Part shown: positions 1 to 7,320 of the stretch, piece by piece | How the letters are laid out: each line of letters begins with the position of its first letter | How positions within the stretch are numbered: position 1 is the first letter of the stretch | DNA from: Streptosporangiaceae bacterium | Lineage (GTDB): Bacteria > Actinomycetota > Actinomycetes > Streptosporangiales > Streptosporangiaceae | DNA: 11,010 nt | Direction of reading: 5' to 3' | Assembly (NCBI GenBank): GCA_030040815.1 | Contig: JASHSZ010000503.1 | Span: 1-11,010 of the forward strand | Position numbers and translations under genes: made by a program | Notes under the pieces: model-generated | The model's input: the letters and a program-made list of their open reading frames with translations, nothing else | Database searches by the model: none | Told to the model about the DNA's origin: nothing

Positions 1-111
1 GACCGGCTCATCAACAACAGCCACCAGGTCTTCATGAACGGACCCAGCTACCGGCCCAACAAAAGACCCGGTCACCACAACCCCGCGACAACCAAGGAGG
101 CCAGCCAGTAG
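1..111 (+). CDS. IstB-like ATP-binding helper of IS21 transposition, C-terminal fragment
   Basis: Only the last 36 codons are visible; the frame is open from base 1 to the TAG at 109-111. The translation begins DRLINNSHQVFMNGPSYRPN. This matches the usual IstB ending, in which a DRL(I/L)...H segment and a G-x-SYR motif follow the AAA+ core. IstB is the AAA+ ATPase that assists the IstA transposase in target selection and strand transfer. The Walker motifs and IstA lie left of the window, so intactness cannot be judged. The short spacing to the proposed IS end fits istB being the last gene of the element. Confidence 0.75.
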   Translation, partial: DRLINNSHQVFMNGPSYRPNKRPGHHNPATTKEASQ

Positions 112-180
112 AACAGGAACAGGCCAGGACCCGGTCAATTACCTGACCAGCACCCCTGCTCAATAACGTGAGCGCCGACA
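1..180 (+). mobile_element. IS21-like insertion sequence, right-end fragment
   Basis: This is the 3' end of an IS21-family element whose remainder lies left of the window. It consists of the istB C-terminus (1-111) and about 70 noncoding bases. Read from the outside inward on the minus strand, the proposed terminus at 180 begins TGTCGGCGCTCACG, and IS21-type ends normally carry TG...CA tips. A minus-strand reading frame to the right breaks off at about this point, which supports the boundary. The left end and any target duplication are outside the window, so the exact end base is an inference. Confidence 0.6.
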
Positions 181-301
181 GGGAGGCAAGCCGAACGCCG
201 AATATGCTCTCTTCGCCGGCGATCAGCCGTTCTCCTTTTTCGGCGCCGAATAGCTGTTCGGCGTGGTCTGGCACATCAGGATCGGACTTCTCATGCTGCA
301 T
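181..301 (-). pseudogene. N-terminal remnant of a small gene cut by the IS21-like element
   Basis: An ATG at 301 on the minus strand opens a frame starting MQHEKSDPDVPDHAEQLFGA and running about 40 codons to the IS boundary near 180. Beyond that point the frame enters IS sequence and no longer looks like a protein. It begins about 20 bases after the stop of the upstream lipoprotein gene on the same strand, so the two were probably co-transcribed. There is no strong ribosome binding site in the gap (weak GGGCG only). I do not recognise the family. The segment is acidic and hydrophilic with no signal peptide. The rest of the gene should lie on the far side of the IS, outside the window, if the insertion was simple. 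Confidence 0.45.
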
Positions 302-322
302 GACGACGCCCAGGCAGTGAGG

Positions 323-1507
323 TTACAAAGTCCGCCAGTTGTGCCCGCCGTCGGTAGTGGCGACGAGATAGGTGTAGTAGTAGCAGTCGGATTTGAAGCC
401 CCGGCAGCCGGCGTCGGTCGCGATGCCGATCGCCTGGCCGCGGCTGATCACGCTTATCGGGAAGGGGGACTCCGCCGCCCTGACCGCTGTCCAGGCAGCT
501 CCCGCGTCGGTGCTCTCGTAGATTCTGCCGCGGGCGGGTAGCCAGATGACGCTGCCGCCAATGGCAGGCGTGACCTGACCGGCGCTGACTGAGGCTGGGA
601 CGTGCAGCGGCGGACCAGTCGGGCCGGTGACGGCTACGCCTGCGCCTTGGACACGGTAGATCCTGATGCTCTGCACGCCGTCGCTGGTCACGATGACGGG
701 CAGCAGGAGCTGCGTTCCGTCAATGCCGGGCGTTCCGTAGCTGACGGCGCCGGACGCTAACGGCGGCAGTCCCGGGATACTCACAGGCGACCAGGACACG
801 CCGCCGTCGCTGGTGCGGTACAGGAAGTTCATCTCCGGGCCGGCGATGATGATTCCCTGCTGCGCTGACACAAACGTGGCTGACCACACCTGCCAGCGAA
901 AGTCCGTGGGGTGCTGGGCGAACGCGGCGCCGTCGTCGGAGGAGATGAACAGGCTGCTGTACGCCTCGGTGCTGGTCACGCCCCAGTCCGCAACCACGCT
1001 CACTACCTCCGCAGGCGCCAGCGTGATGGAGACGCTAGGCACCAACCGCGTGAGGAAGGCAGCCCAGGATGGCAGCTGCGGCACGAGTGTGCTGCCGGAC
1101 CAGCCGGCCGCCCCGGCATCCCGGTGATACAGCTCGATGTCCGGGCTTTGCCACACGGCCAGCCACAGTCCGCGGCGGGCGGCGGTGGTGACAGTGGTGA
1201 CCGACGATGGTGCAACTCCGGCGGGAAGAGCCACAGTGGACCAGTTATGGCCGGCGTTCTGGGATACCGATAGGCCGATCGCGGTCAGCTCCCACACCGC
1301 CGCGCCGCTGGCACCGACGAGCCGCAGCCGAGCGACCCCGGCCGGCGGGCTCGGCACGGGCGCGAGCATCGACGCGGCCGACTTGAGCAGCCGCCAGGTC
1401 GGCCCGCCCAGGCCGGGCGCCGGGCGCGTGCCGCATCCCGCGAGCGCTGCCGCGACAATAGCCGCCGTCAAGACGGTGCAGGCGCAGCCCTGCTGGCGGT
1501 CGAGCAC
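323..1507 (-). CDS. Beta-propeller lipoprotein with Asp-box (BNR/YCF48-like) repeats
   Basis: This is a predicted exported lipoprotein of 394 residues. I chose the GTG at 1507 because AGGAAG sits five bases upstream and because it places a compact signal peptide at the N-terminus. The peptide is a hydrophobic run ending in the lipobox LAGC, with the lipidated Cys at about residue 25. A longer reading from GTG 1582 would add 25 hydrophilic residues with no good ribosome binding site. The mature part carries about five Asp-box motifs (S/T-x-D-x-G-x-x-W): SQNAGHNW near 82-89, SSDDGAAF, TSDGGVSW, STDAGAAW near 332-339, and TTDGGHNW at 384-391 just before the stop. Such repeats form propeller blades in sialidases, sortilin-like domains and YCF48-type proteins. 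No sialidase catalytic residues are evident, so the enzymatic role, if any, is unknown. It is transcribed toward the IS-interrupted gene. Confidence 0.8.
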   Translation of the reverse strand: MLDRQQGCACTVLTAAIVAAALAGCGTRPAPGLGGPTWRLLKSAASMLAPVPSPPAGVARLRLVGASGAAVWELTAIGLSVSQNAGHNWSTVALPAGVAPSSVTTVTTAARRGLWLAVWQSPDIELYHRDAGAAGWSGSTLVPQLPSWAAFLTRLVPSVSITLAPAEVVSVVADWGVTSTEAYSSLFISSDDGAAFAQHPTDFRWQVWSATFVSAQQGIIIAGPEMNFLYRTSDGGVSWSPVSIPGLPPLASGAVSYGTPGIDGTQLLLPVIVTSDGVQSIRIYRVQGAGVAVTGPTGPPLHVPASVSAGQVTPAIGGSVIWLPARGRIYESTDAGAAWTAVRAAESPFPISVISRGQAIGIATDAGCRGFKSDCYYYTYLVATTDGGHNWRTL

Positions 1508-1946
1508 AACGACTTCCTGGCACCTGGACGACTCGATCGCGTCGCGCGGATCCGCATTCTGCCGTTCCAACCCATTGGGCACTCCGCCGCCGACCGCACC
1601 CGCTTAGTGGATACCACCCGCACAGCCGACCCATCCTTACGACGAACAGAAACCAGCCACGGTTGCCGAGCGGAGGTTCCGGCGGCCGGGCACAGTGCCA
1701 CAGTGTCCGGCAGGCCTACCGACCGGTTCCGGCCCTGGCCACCCACCGCCGCGCAGCCTGTCAGCCAGTCCGTGTCGTGAGTCCTGCCGTGCGCGCTGGT
1801 ACCGTCAGCGGCCCCGCCATCCAGGGCAGGACGTCGAGCACCCGGACCTGCAGCGCAGGCGCAGAGCCACCAGCTACGGACCATCTACCGCCACCTGTGA
1901 GGTAGTCCCTGCGCGTCAACGTAACGCGATCTAGGGCCTGACCCGG
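1508..1946. other. Intergenic region between divergent lipoprotein gene and GntR operon
   Basis: I see no convincing gene in this stretch. Several open frames exist on both strands, but all are short, Arg/Pro-rich and lack ribosome binding sites. The plus-strand frame around 1604-1780 (LVDTTRTADPSLRR...) could be a decayed remnant but is too weak to name. A 5-bp inverted repeat, CGCGT (1912-1916) and ACGCG (1924-1928), lies just upstream of the operon promoter and might be a protein-binding site. Confidence 0.5.
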
Positions 1947-1974
1947 TTGACAGCGGTAACGGTGTGCATATCAT
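1947..1974 (+). promoter_or_regulatory. Sigma-70-type promoter of the GntR-ABC operon
   Basis: A perfect -35 hexamer TTGACA (1947-1952) is followed after 16 bases by TATCAT (1969-1974), five of six matches to the -10 consensus. Transcription would begin about seven bases downstream, at or next to the A of the ATG at 1981. No ribosome binding site precedes that ATG, so the first gene is probably translated from a leaderless mRNA, a common arrangement in actinobacteria. Confidence 0.7.
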
Positions 1975-1976
1975 AA

Positions 1977-1992
1977 ATCTATGACTATAGAT
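1977..1992. promoter_or_regulatory. Palindromic operator candidate over the GntR start codon
   Basis: ATCTATGACTATAGAT is a perfect inverted repeat with 6-bp arms (1977-1982 and 1987-1992) and a 4-base spacer. It sits immediately downstream of the -10 box and contains the start codon. GntR/YtrA regulators bind short AT-rich palindromes and usually repress their own operon. Binding here would block the predicted transcription start. Autoregulation is an inference from position and symmetry. Confidence 0.55.
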
Positions 1993-2511
1993 AAAGGGAC
2001 TGCTGGCCCGAGCGGGCAGCGGTCCGGACCGGAGGCTGGCCGGGGAGCCCCAGGCTCGCCGATCGAGTTCCTCCTTGATCCCGGTTCGGGCGTGCCGACC
2101 TACTTGCAGCTGGTCCATCAGGTCGAGCATGCGCTGCGGCTGGGCTACCTGAAGCCAGGCGATCAGCTCCCGACAGTCAAGGGCACGGTGACCGCGCTGG
2201 CAATCAACCCGAACACTGTGCTTAAGGCCTACCGCGAGCTGGAGAACCGGGGCCTTGCGGTCGGCAGGCCCGGGCAGGGCACGTTCGTAGACGGCACGCT
2301 GGCTCAGGCGGCTCTGCCCGAGCTGGCGGCGCTGAGGCGGACGCTGCTGAGCTGGCTGGGCACCGCCCGCGATGCGGGCCTCGATGAGGACGGAATGGCG
2401 GCCCTGTTCACCAGTTCGCTGCGCGAGTTCCGCAGCCGACCGGACGAGAGCGCCGGGCGTTCGGCCGGCCGCCGCGGCTCTCGCGAGAGTAAGGCGGAGG
2501 GCGTGGCGTGA
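1981..2511 (+). CDS. GntR-family transcriptional regulator, YtrA subfamily
   Basis: This 176-residue regulator has an N-terminal winged helix-turn-helix at about 38-103. The segment VPTYLQLVHQVEHALRLGYL, then PGDQLPTVK, AINPNTVLKAYRELE and GRPGQGTFV are hallmark YtrA-type sequences. It lacks the large effector domain of FadR or HutC types. Only a short helical tail follows (about 110-155), ending in a basic Arg/Ser-rich segment. YtrA regulators are compact repressors encoded first in operons with ABC transporters, often induced by cell-envelope-active compounds. That is the context here: the TGA stop overlaps the next gene's GTG by four bases. Translation probably starts at the leaderless ATG 1981, with the promoter and a palindrome at the 5' end. 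Confidence 0.9.
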   Translation: MTIDKGTAGPSGQRSGPEAGRGAPGSPIEFLLDPGSGVPTYLQLVHQVEHALRLGYLKPGDQLPTVKGTVTALAINPNTVLKAYRELENRGLAVGRPGQGTFVDGTLAQAALPELAALRRTLLSWLGTARDAGLDEDGMAALFTSSLREFRSRPDESAGRSAGRRGSRESKAEGVA

Positions 2512-3425
2512 ACGTCGTAGAGTGCGCCAGGCTCGGCAAGCGCTATGGCCGGACGTGGGGTCTGCGGGGCTGCACGCTGGCGATTCCCGCCGGGCGCGTG
2601 GTGGCCCTGGTGGGCCCGAACGGCGCGGGCAAGACCACCTTGCTGCATATCCTGGTCGGCCTCCTCACGCCGACGGAGGGTGCGGTCGCGGTGCTGGACG
2701 GCGAGCCTGCGGGCTCGCCCGCTGCGCTGGACGGGATCGCGTTCGTGGCGCAGGATGCGCCGCTGTACAAGAACCTGCCTGCTGGTGAGATGCTGCGCGT
2801 CGCCCGCAACCTCAACTGGCACTGGGACCAGGAACGGGCGGAGACCAGGCTGGCCGAGCTCGGCATCCCGCGGACCAAGAAGGTCGGCGAGCTGTCGGGC
2901 GGTCAGCAGGCCCAGCTTGCGCTGACCGTGGCGCTGGCACGGCGGCCTGCCCTGCTGGTCCTCGACGAGCCGCTGGCGTGGCTGGACCCGCTGGCTCGTC
3001 ACGACTTCATGGCCTCGGTGATGGCCGCGGCCGCGGAGGACGGCATGTCAGTGATCATGTCCAGCCATGTGCTGGCCGAGCTGGAGCCGGTCGCCGACTA
3101 CCTGGTGATGTTGTCGGCAGGCCGGGTGCAGGTAGCCGACGAGGTTGATGACCTGCTGGCCAGCCACCGGGTGCTGACCGGCCCGGCGGGCGAGAGCGGC
3201 AAGCTCGCCGATCGGATGTGCGTGCTGCAATGTCGGCAGGCCGGTGCGCAGGCGCATTTGCTGGTCAGGACCACTAGGCCAGCCGAGCCAGTACCGGCCG
3301 GCTGGGAATCGCGCCCGGTGGCACTCCAGGAACTCGTGCTCGCCTACCTGCGCCAGCCAGGCGCCGCGGCGCTGCCCGGCCCCGCTCCGGTGAGCACGGA
3401 TCACGTAGCGGAGGTGCGAGCATGA
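2508..3425 (+). CDS. ABC transporter ATP-binding protein
   Basis: This 305-residue ATPase would power the permease encoded next. All nucleotide-binding motifs are present: Walker A GPNGAGKTT (36-44), Q-loop Gln82, signature LSGGQ (129-133), Walker B LLVLDEP (149-155, catalytic Glu154) and switch His187 in SSHV. About 90 residues follow the ATPase core, as in many actinobacterial ABC-2 ATPases of drug or lantibiotic export type. The GTG start at 2508 overlaps the regulator stop by four bases and has GGAGG at 2496-2500, so it is translationally coupled. The substrate cannot be read from the sequence. Association with a YtrA regulator suggests a role in envelope stress or antibiotic response. 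Confidence 0.93.
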   Translation: MNVVECARLGKRYGRTWGLRGCTLAIPAGRVVALVGPNGAGKTTLLHILVGLLTPTEGAVAVLDGEPAGSPAALDGIAFVAQDAPLYKNLPAGEMLRVARNLNWHWDQERAETRLAELGIPRTKKVGELSGGQQAQLALTVALARRPALLVLDEPLAWLDPLARHDFMASVMAAAAEDGMSVIMSSHVLAELEPVADYLVMLSAGRVQVADEVDDLLASHRVLTGPAGESGKLADRMCVLQCRQAGAQAHLLVRTTRPAEPVPAGWESRPVALQELVLAYLRQPGAAALPGPAPVSTDHVAEVRA

Positions 3426-4483
3426 CCACGCTGACTTCGGCGCCCCTGGCCCGGCCACACCGGCCGGTGCCGTGGACCAGGCTGGCCTGGGTGAGCTGGC
3501 GGCAGCGCCGGGTCGCACTGATCACGGCAGCGATCCTGCTGGCCGCGATCAGCCTGTATCTGCTGATCAGGGGGCTGGGGATCCGCAGTGCCTACGCCGG
3601 GGTGACCAGCTGCCGCCCGGTGCACTCGGCGAACTGCCAGAACCAGGCGAGCGCCTTTGACTACAACAACTACGACCAACTTGGGGCCTCGCCAGGCCAG
3701 AAGCTCGGCGGCCCGATCGTGATCTCGACCCTGTTGCTGATGGTGCCGGTGTTGCTCGGGGTGTTCGCCGGTGCGCCGCTGCTGGCCCGCGAGCTGGAGA
3801 CGGGGACCTTCCGGTTCGCCTGGACGCAGGGTTGCGGCCGGCTGCGCTGGGCGCTGGCCCAGCTAGCGCTGCCGGCACTCACGCTGACCGCCGCCGTCGG
3901 GGCGTTCGGCAGGCTGTTCGCCTGGTATTACCAACCATTCGTCGCGCTCGCCGATGGCAACCTGAGCGTGCTCAAGCCGCTTCTATTCCCGCTGGAGGGC
4001 GTCGCCTTCCCCGCCTGGACCCTGGCGGCGTTCGCGATCGGCGCCTTCGCCGGGGTGACGATCCGGCGCACCGTCCCGGCCATTGCCGCGGCCCTGGGAG
4101 CGTGGGCCGGGCTGGCCGTGGCGACCACGGTGTTCCTGCGCGCGCACTACGAGACGCCGCTGATCGCCAGCGGCGGCGCACCGCATCAGGGGCCGTCCTG
4201 GTTGTACAACAACTGGGTGCTCAGCAGCTGGACCACCGGCCCAGGCGGCAGCCAGGTAAGCCCGGCTGAGCTCAACCGCCTGGTACCGGTCAGCATCCAA
4301 TACTCGACGCAGGCCAACGGCTTCGCTAACTGGCTGACCCGGCACCATTACGCGCAGTGGTGGTCCTACCAGCCAGCCAGCCGCTACGGGCACTTCCAGC
4401 TGATCGAGGGAGGCTGGCTGCTAACGCTATCGCTGGTCCTGGTTGCCGCCACCATCTGGATCATCCGGCGCCGCACGAGGTGA
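3422..4483 (+). CDS. ABC-2 type transporter permease
   Basis: This 353-residue integral membrane protein has about six hydrophobic segments: near 31-49, 98-119, 143-163, 195-213, 218-240 and 328-347. A large extracytoplasmic loop after the first helix carries two cysteines (64 and 72) that could form a disulfide. After helix 2 comes PLLARELETGTFRFAWTQG, a cytoplasmic motif common in actinobacterial permeases of this type and a likely contact with the ATPase. A second large polar loop (about 245-325) rich in Trp, Asn and Tyr lies between helices 5 and 6. The ATG overlaps the ATPase stop by four bases (ATGA), with GGAGGT at 3410-3415 six bases upstream. It should form the channel with the 2508-3425 ATPase. 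The transported compound is unknown. Confidence 0.9.
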   Translation: MTTLTSAPLARPHRPVPWTRLAWVSWRQRRVALITAAILLAAISLYLLIRGLGIRSAYAGVTSCRPVHSANCQNQASAFDYNNYDQLGASPGQKLGGPIVISTLLLMVPVLLGVFAGAPLLARELETGTFRFAWTQGCGRLRWALAQLALPALTLTAAVGAFGRLFAWYYQPFVALADGNLSVLKPLLFPLEGVAFPAWTLAAFAIGAFAGVTIRRTVPAIAAALGAWAGLAVATTVFLRAHYETPLIASGGAPHQGPSWLYNNWVLSSWTTGPGGSQVSPAELNRLVPVSIQYSTQANGFANWLTRHHYAQWWSYQPASRYGHFQLIEGGWLLTLSLVLVAATIWIIRRRTR

Positions 4484-4741
4484 CCGCCAGAGGCTGCAAT
4501 CGCACCACGCAGCGGGTTCCGGGTCACCGTAACGTGCGTGATCGCGGCATCACCAGATCACAGAACGCGACCTTCCAGGGTCATCGAGGAACTCACCCAG
4601 GCTGGAGATTTCGGTGACCTTCCCGGCCGCGACACGCGGGGCCCCTCAGCACGCAGATCAATCTGATACGCGCGCAACGATGATCAGAGCGACTCGACGG
4701 CAGACTCGCGCCGAACGGCGGCTACGGCGCCGCTGAAGCTG
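4484..4741. other. Spacer between the ABC operon and integrase relics
   Basis: I see no supportable gene here and no classic stem-loop plus T-run terminator for the operon. The stretch could be mobile-element debris given what follows, but no family can be named. Confidence 0.4.
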
Positions 4742-4934
4742 CGGGCCATGCGGGTCACTGAAGGTAGCCGCCTGATGGGGGCGGCCGGGGAGTGATCCAG
4801 CAACTCTTCCTCCACCGCGTACCGGTGCAACCCCGCGATCGTGCACAACCGCCGCCTCACCGTGGCCCGCGCCCGGCCCCTGGCTTGCAGGTCGCGCGCA
4901 AAGCACTCGATGTCCGCGCGGCCAGCATCGGTGG
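4742..4934 (-). pseudogene. Tyrosine recombinase core-binding (SAM-like) domain fragment
   Basis: Reading the minus strand from about 4934 gives AGRADIECFARDLQARGRAR, then ATVRRRLCTIAGLHRYAVEE and ELLDHSPAAPIRR. This is the pattern of the N-terminal DNA-binding domain of XerC/D-like integrases: helix, Arg/Ala-rich turn, xxRRLxTIAGxxRYAxEE, then a HSPAxxxRR linker. Known catalytic-domain sequence should follow the linker, but here similarity stops near 4745 and the frame meets TGA shortly after. No plausible start or ribosome binding site is seen upstream. It is therefore a truncated relic, and of a different integrase lineage from the plus-strand one beside it. Confidence 0.6.
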
Positions 4935-4937
4935 CGG

Positions 4938-5450
4938 GTGCTGGATCAGCTCGCCGCGCCGTCCAACCACACCGTCCGCGCTGCGGCCGACAACTGGCTC
5001 GACCCTGGCCTGCCGGGCCGGTCGGCTAAGACGGTCCGGAAGAACAAGGACGTGCTCGAGCCGCTCCACCAAAACCCCAGGCCCCGCCGTGCCCTCGGCC
5101 TGCCCGCATTCGCCGCCCACGCGCTCCGCCACCTCCAGCAGCACGAACGCCGGACAACAGGGCCGGTGTTCGCCACGCGCGACGGCCACGAGCTCGACGC
5201 CGCCAACGTCCGCCGCGAGTTCCGGGCCGTCATCGCCGCAGCCGGCATACCACGCCACTGGTCGCCCCGCGAACTCCGCCGCACCTTCGTATCCCTGATG
5301 TCCGACAGCGGCGTCCGCGTCGAGGAAATCGCCTGCCTCGCCGGCCACACCAACTCCCGCACCACCGAGATCGTCTACCGCCGCCAGCTCCGCCCCGTCA
5401 AGGAAAAGGCCGCCCAGGCCATGGACCAGCTCTTCAGCCGCACCGCCTGA
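4938..5450 (+). pseudogene. Tyrosine integrase with internal deletion
   Basis: The frame from GTG 4938 keeps two separate parts of a phage or ICE-type integrase. Residues 1-43 match the start of the core-binding region (VRAAADNWL...GRSAKTVRKNKDVLEPL). Residues 44-170 match the end of the catalytic domain: PRPRRALGLP, VFATRDGHELDAANVRREFR, SPRELRRTFVSLM with Arg114, LAGH with His137, and EIVYRRQ with the nucleophile Tyr147. The core-binding domain and the first catalytic Arg and Lys are missing, an in-frame deletion joining near base 5067. The position after Arg114 is Arg where His is usual. Full-length relatives are around 400 residues, so this product should be inactive. The N-terminal arm-binding domain is also absent, and no ribosome binding site precedes the GTG. 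Confidence 0.75.
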
Positions 5451-5756
5451 CCAGCCATGGCAACTCGCGCATAATGCCGATGACAGCGCCTCCGGAAGCC
5501 GAGGCTCGCATATCGATCGATTCGCATGCCCTCTGGCTGGAGCCGCCCTGGTCTCTCGCCGAGCTAGATCGGCGGCGCTACGCGCCTTATCTGAGTCCAG
5601 GGTCGGTTACGCACCGTGAACAGGAACACCGGGTGGCCGGCAGGTATGATGCTCAGCCGTCAGGCGCTGGCGATGACTTTGGCCAGTGGATCGTCCTCAC
5701 TGGTGGGCGCGGCAACCGGCCCCAGTCGCTGTGAAGCAACCTGTCAGGAGGTCACC
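5451..5756. other. Intergenic region with a doubtful 86-codon ORF
   Basis: An open frame at 5474-5734 (plus; MPMTAPPEAEARISIDSHAL...) ends 22 bases before the next gene. It has no ribosome binding site, matches nothing I recognise, and its third-position GC looks lower than in neighbouring genes. I treat it as doubtful. The last bases hold the ribosome binding site of the next gene, AGGAGGT at 5746-5752. Confidence 0.35.
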
Positions 5757-6401
5757 GTGTCGCAAGTCCGGGTGCATAACTTCTCGGTGTCGCTGGATGG
5801 ATTCGGCACCGGCGAGGGGCAAAGCCTGGCTGCCCCGTTTGGACACGCGGGAACCCGGCTGCACGAGTGGTTCTTCTCGACCCGTACCTTCCGCGCGATG
5901 CAAGGCCGACCCGGCGGCAGCACCGGCATCGACGACGCTTTCGCCAGCGCCTGGACCCAGGGCATCGGCGCCGAGATCATGGGGCGCGGCAAGTTCGGCC
6001 CCCACCGCGGCCCCTGGCCGGACCACGAGTGGAACGGATGGTGGGGAGACACCCCGCCGTTCCACACCCCGGTCTTTGTCCTCACCCACCATCCCCGGCC
6101 ATCCGTCGAGATGGACGGTGGTACCAGCTTTCACTTCCTCGACGCCAGCCCCGCCCAGGCGCTTGCGCAGGCGCGCCAGGCCGCCGCCGGAGCGGATATC
6201 CGCATCGGCGGCGGCCCGTCCACCATCAGCGAGTTCCTGGCCGCCGACCTGATCGACTACCTGCACATCGTCGTGGTGCCGATCGTGCTGGGCCGCGGGG
6301 AACGGCTCTGGGACGGTCTGGAGGCACTCGAAGACCGCTTCCAGATCGAGGCCGTAAACAGCCCTAGCGGCGTCACTCACGTCACCCTCAGCCACCGGTA
6401 A
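5757..6401 (+). CDS. RibD C-terminal/dihydrofolate-reductase-like family protein
   Basis: This 214-residue protein belongs to the DHFR-like/RibD-C superfamily, whose members bind NAD(P)H and reduce pterin- or pyrimidine-like substrates. Start GTG 5757 is chosen because AGGAGGT ends four bases upstream; a longer frame from 5616 has no such signal and poor sequence. Family marks are the first strand with SVSLDGF (10-16), RLHEWFF (34-40), IMGRGKF (74-80), PPFHTPVFVLTH (100-111), the glycine-rich cofactor turn IRIGGG (148-153) followed by FLAADLIDYLHIVVVPIVLG, and the closing GERLW (181-185). It looks intact. Many relatives stand alone as general-stress or uncharacterised reductases, and nothing nearby specifies a riboflavin or folate pathway. 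It sits alone between integrase relics and the tRNA-derived repeat. Confidence 0.85.
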   Translation: MSQVRVHNFSVSLDGFGTGEGQSLAAPFGHAGTRLHEWFFSTRTFRAMQGRPGGSTGIDDAFASAWTQGIGAEIMGRGKFGPHRGPWPDHEWNGWWGDTPPFHTPVFVLTHHPRPSVEMDGGTSFHFLDASPAQALAQARQAAAGADIRIGGGPSTISEFLAADLIDYLHIVVVPIVLGRGERLWDGLEALEDRFQIEAVNSPSGVTHVTLSHR

Positions 6402-6793
6402 CAGCCGAAGCACGGCAGGGCAGGGCGCCGGGCAAAGCCGTTCAGCACCTCATGACGTTTGCAGCGTTTCCGCCATCCGAATGATCCGGCGAGACTGCGT
6501 ACTTATCCACGATCGCTGACGTTGTGAACGTGCGGATCCGCCGCGATTGGATCGTGGCGGCGAGTCGGGGATGTTGGGCGGATCGCGAATGACGCGGAGT
6601 TACTGGCTCTTGACTTTCTCCCGCCACCCCGGTCCCGTCTGCCCGGCCGCGCGGCAGCTCTGCTCAAGCGAATCACCTGTCCCGCGGATCTCCGTATGTT
6701 ACGGCCCCAGGCCGCCTACCTCACCGGGCGCCAGCCAGAATGGCTGCCGGGCCGAAAACAGTGCAGCACAAATATTCGAAAATTGCTATTGAC
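6402..6793. other. Noncoding region downstream of the DHFR-like gene
   Basis: I see no supportable gene. Short frames on both strands (for example 6442-6627 minus and 6547-6792 plus) lack ribosome binding sites and recognisable motifs. No clear terminator follows the gene ending at 6401. The right edge meets a tRNA-like fragment. Confidence 0.4.
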
Positions 6794-6836
6794 GAGCTCC
6801 CTTACGGAATCGAACCTAGACCTGCTCCTACCATGG
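6794..6836 (-). repeat. Decayed copy of the tRNA-Thr(GGT) 3' half (putative attachment site)
   Basis: These 43 bases align to 8222-8266, which spans the tRNA-Thr gene from just past its 3' end to the anticodon loop. The orientation is the same. There are only two substitutions and two single-base deletions. The D arm and 5' acceptor strand are absent, so it is not a working tRNA. A displaced copy of a tRNA 3' end is the usual trace left by a tyrosine-integrase element at its distal att site. The differences suggest an old event. Confidence 0.75.
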
Positions 6837-7320
6837 GCAAATGGCCAGGCTCCACACCAGGTCAATGGCATCCGATGTTGGGGCCCAGCTGCGATTTCTG
6901 TGCGTGCTTGTGCCTGCCAGTGCCTCCCGATGTGGGGACGATGGCTGCCACGAATGGCTGCCATAGGCGCACCGACGCCGGCAGACCTCCGCTCTCGTGG
7001 CAAGGATGCGCTCGGGAAGCGCTGGGGTAAACGGCCAGAGCCTCGCACGATCTCGCGCTTGCCGCAGCCAGGGCACCCTTCACCTACGTGAATCCGGCAC
7101 ATGGATGCTGAGTGGCATCATGTCGTCAATTGGACGGCGCCGACTGCTGGTTGGGAGACAGGTAGCCGCGGCAGTGGCGCCCAGGTGACACCTTCGGGGT
7201 GGGATTGTCATCGGCACGGTTCTCTCGAGAGCGAACGCGATGGCGGACAGGGCAATCGGGCGCGATTCTCGTCGGAGCCGCGTTGCGGGCCGTCCTCAGA
7301 ACCGGCGCCAGCGTCCGCCG
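6837..7320. other. Noncoding or decayed DNA inside the tRNA-flanked segment
   Basis: I find no convincing gene on either strand. Open frames such as 6716-7102 (minus) cross the tRNA fragment and contain no motif I recognise. The decapeptide-coding string atggctgcca occurs twice within about 20 bases near 6942-6967. The merB-like gene ends at 7321 without an obvious terminator. Confidence 0.4.

Noticed and set aside
2543..2878. Antisense open frames under the ABC ATPase and permease genes
   Set aside because: They mirror high-GC codon bias of the plus-strand genes, are Arg/Pro/Ser-rich and have no motifs or ribosome binding sites.
4570..4650. A plus-strand string RVIEELTQAGDFGDLPGRDT resembling the DUF1992 motif
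   Set aside because: Similarity is short and loose, the surrounding frame has no start or domain context, and it is too weak to call even a remnant.
5616..5756. N-terminal extension of the DHFR-like protein from GTG 5616
   Set aside because: The extra 47 residues lack family similarity, while AGGAGGT precedes the GTG at 5757, which opens directly on the conserved first strand.
6794..6836. A second functional tRNA
   Set aside because: The 5' acceptor strand, D arm and half of the anticodon stem are missing, and deletions disrupt the T stem and anticodon loop.
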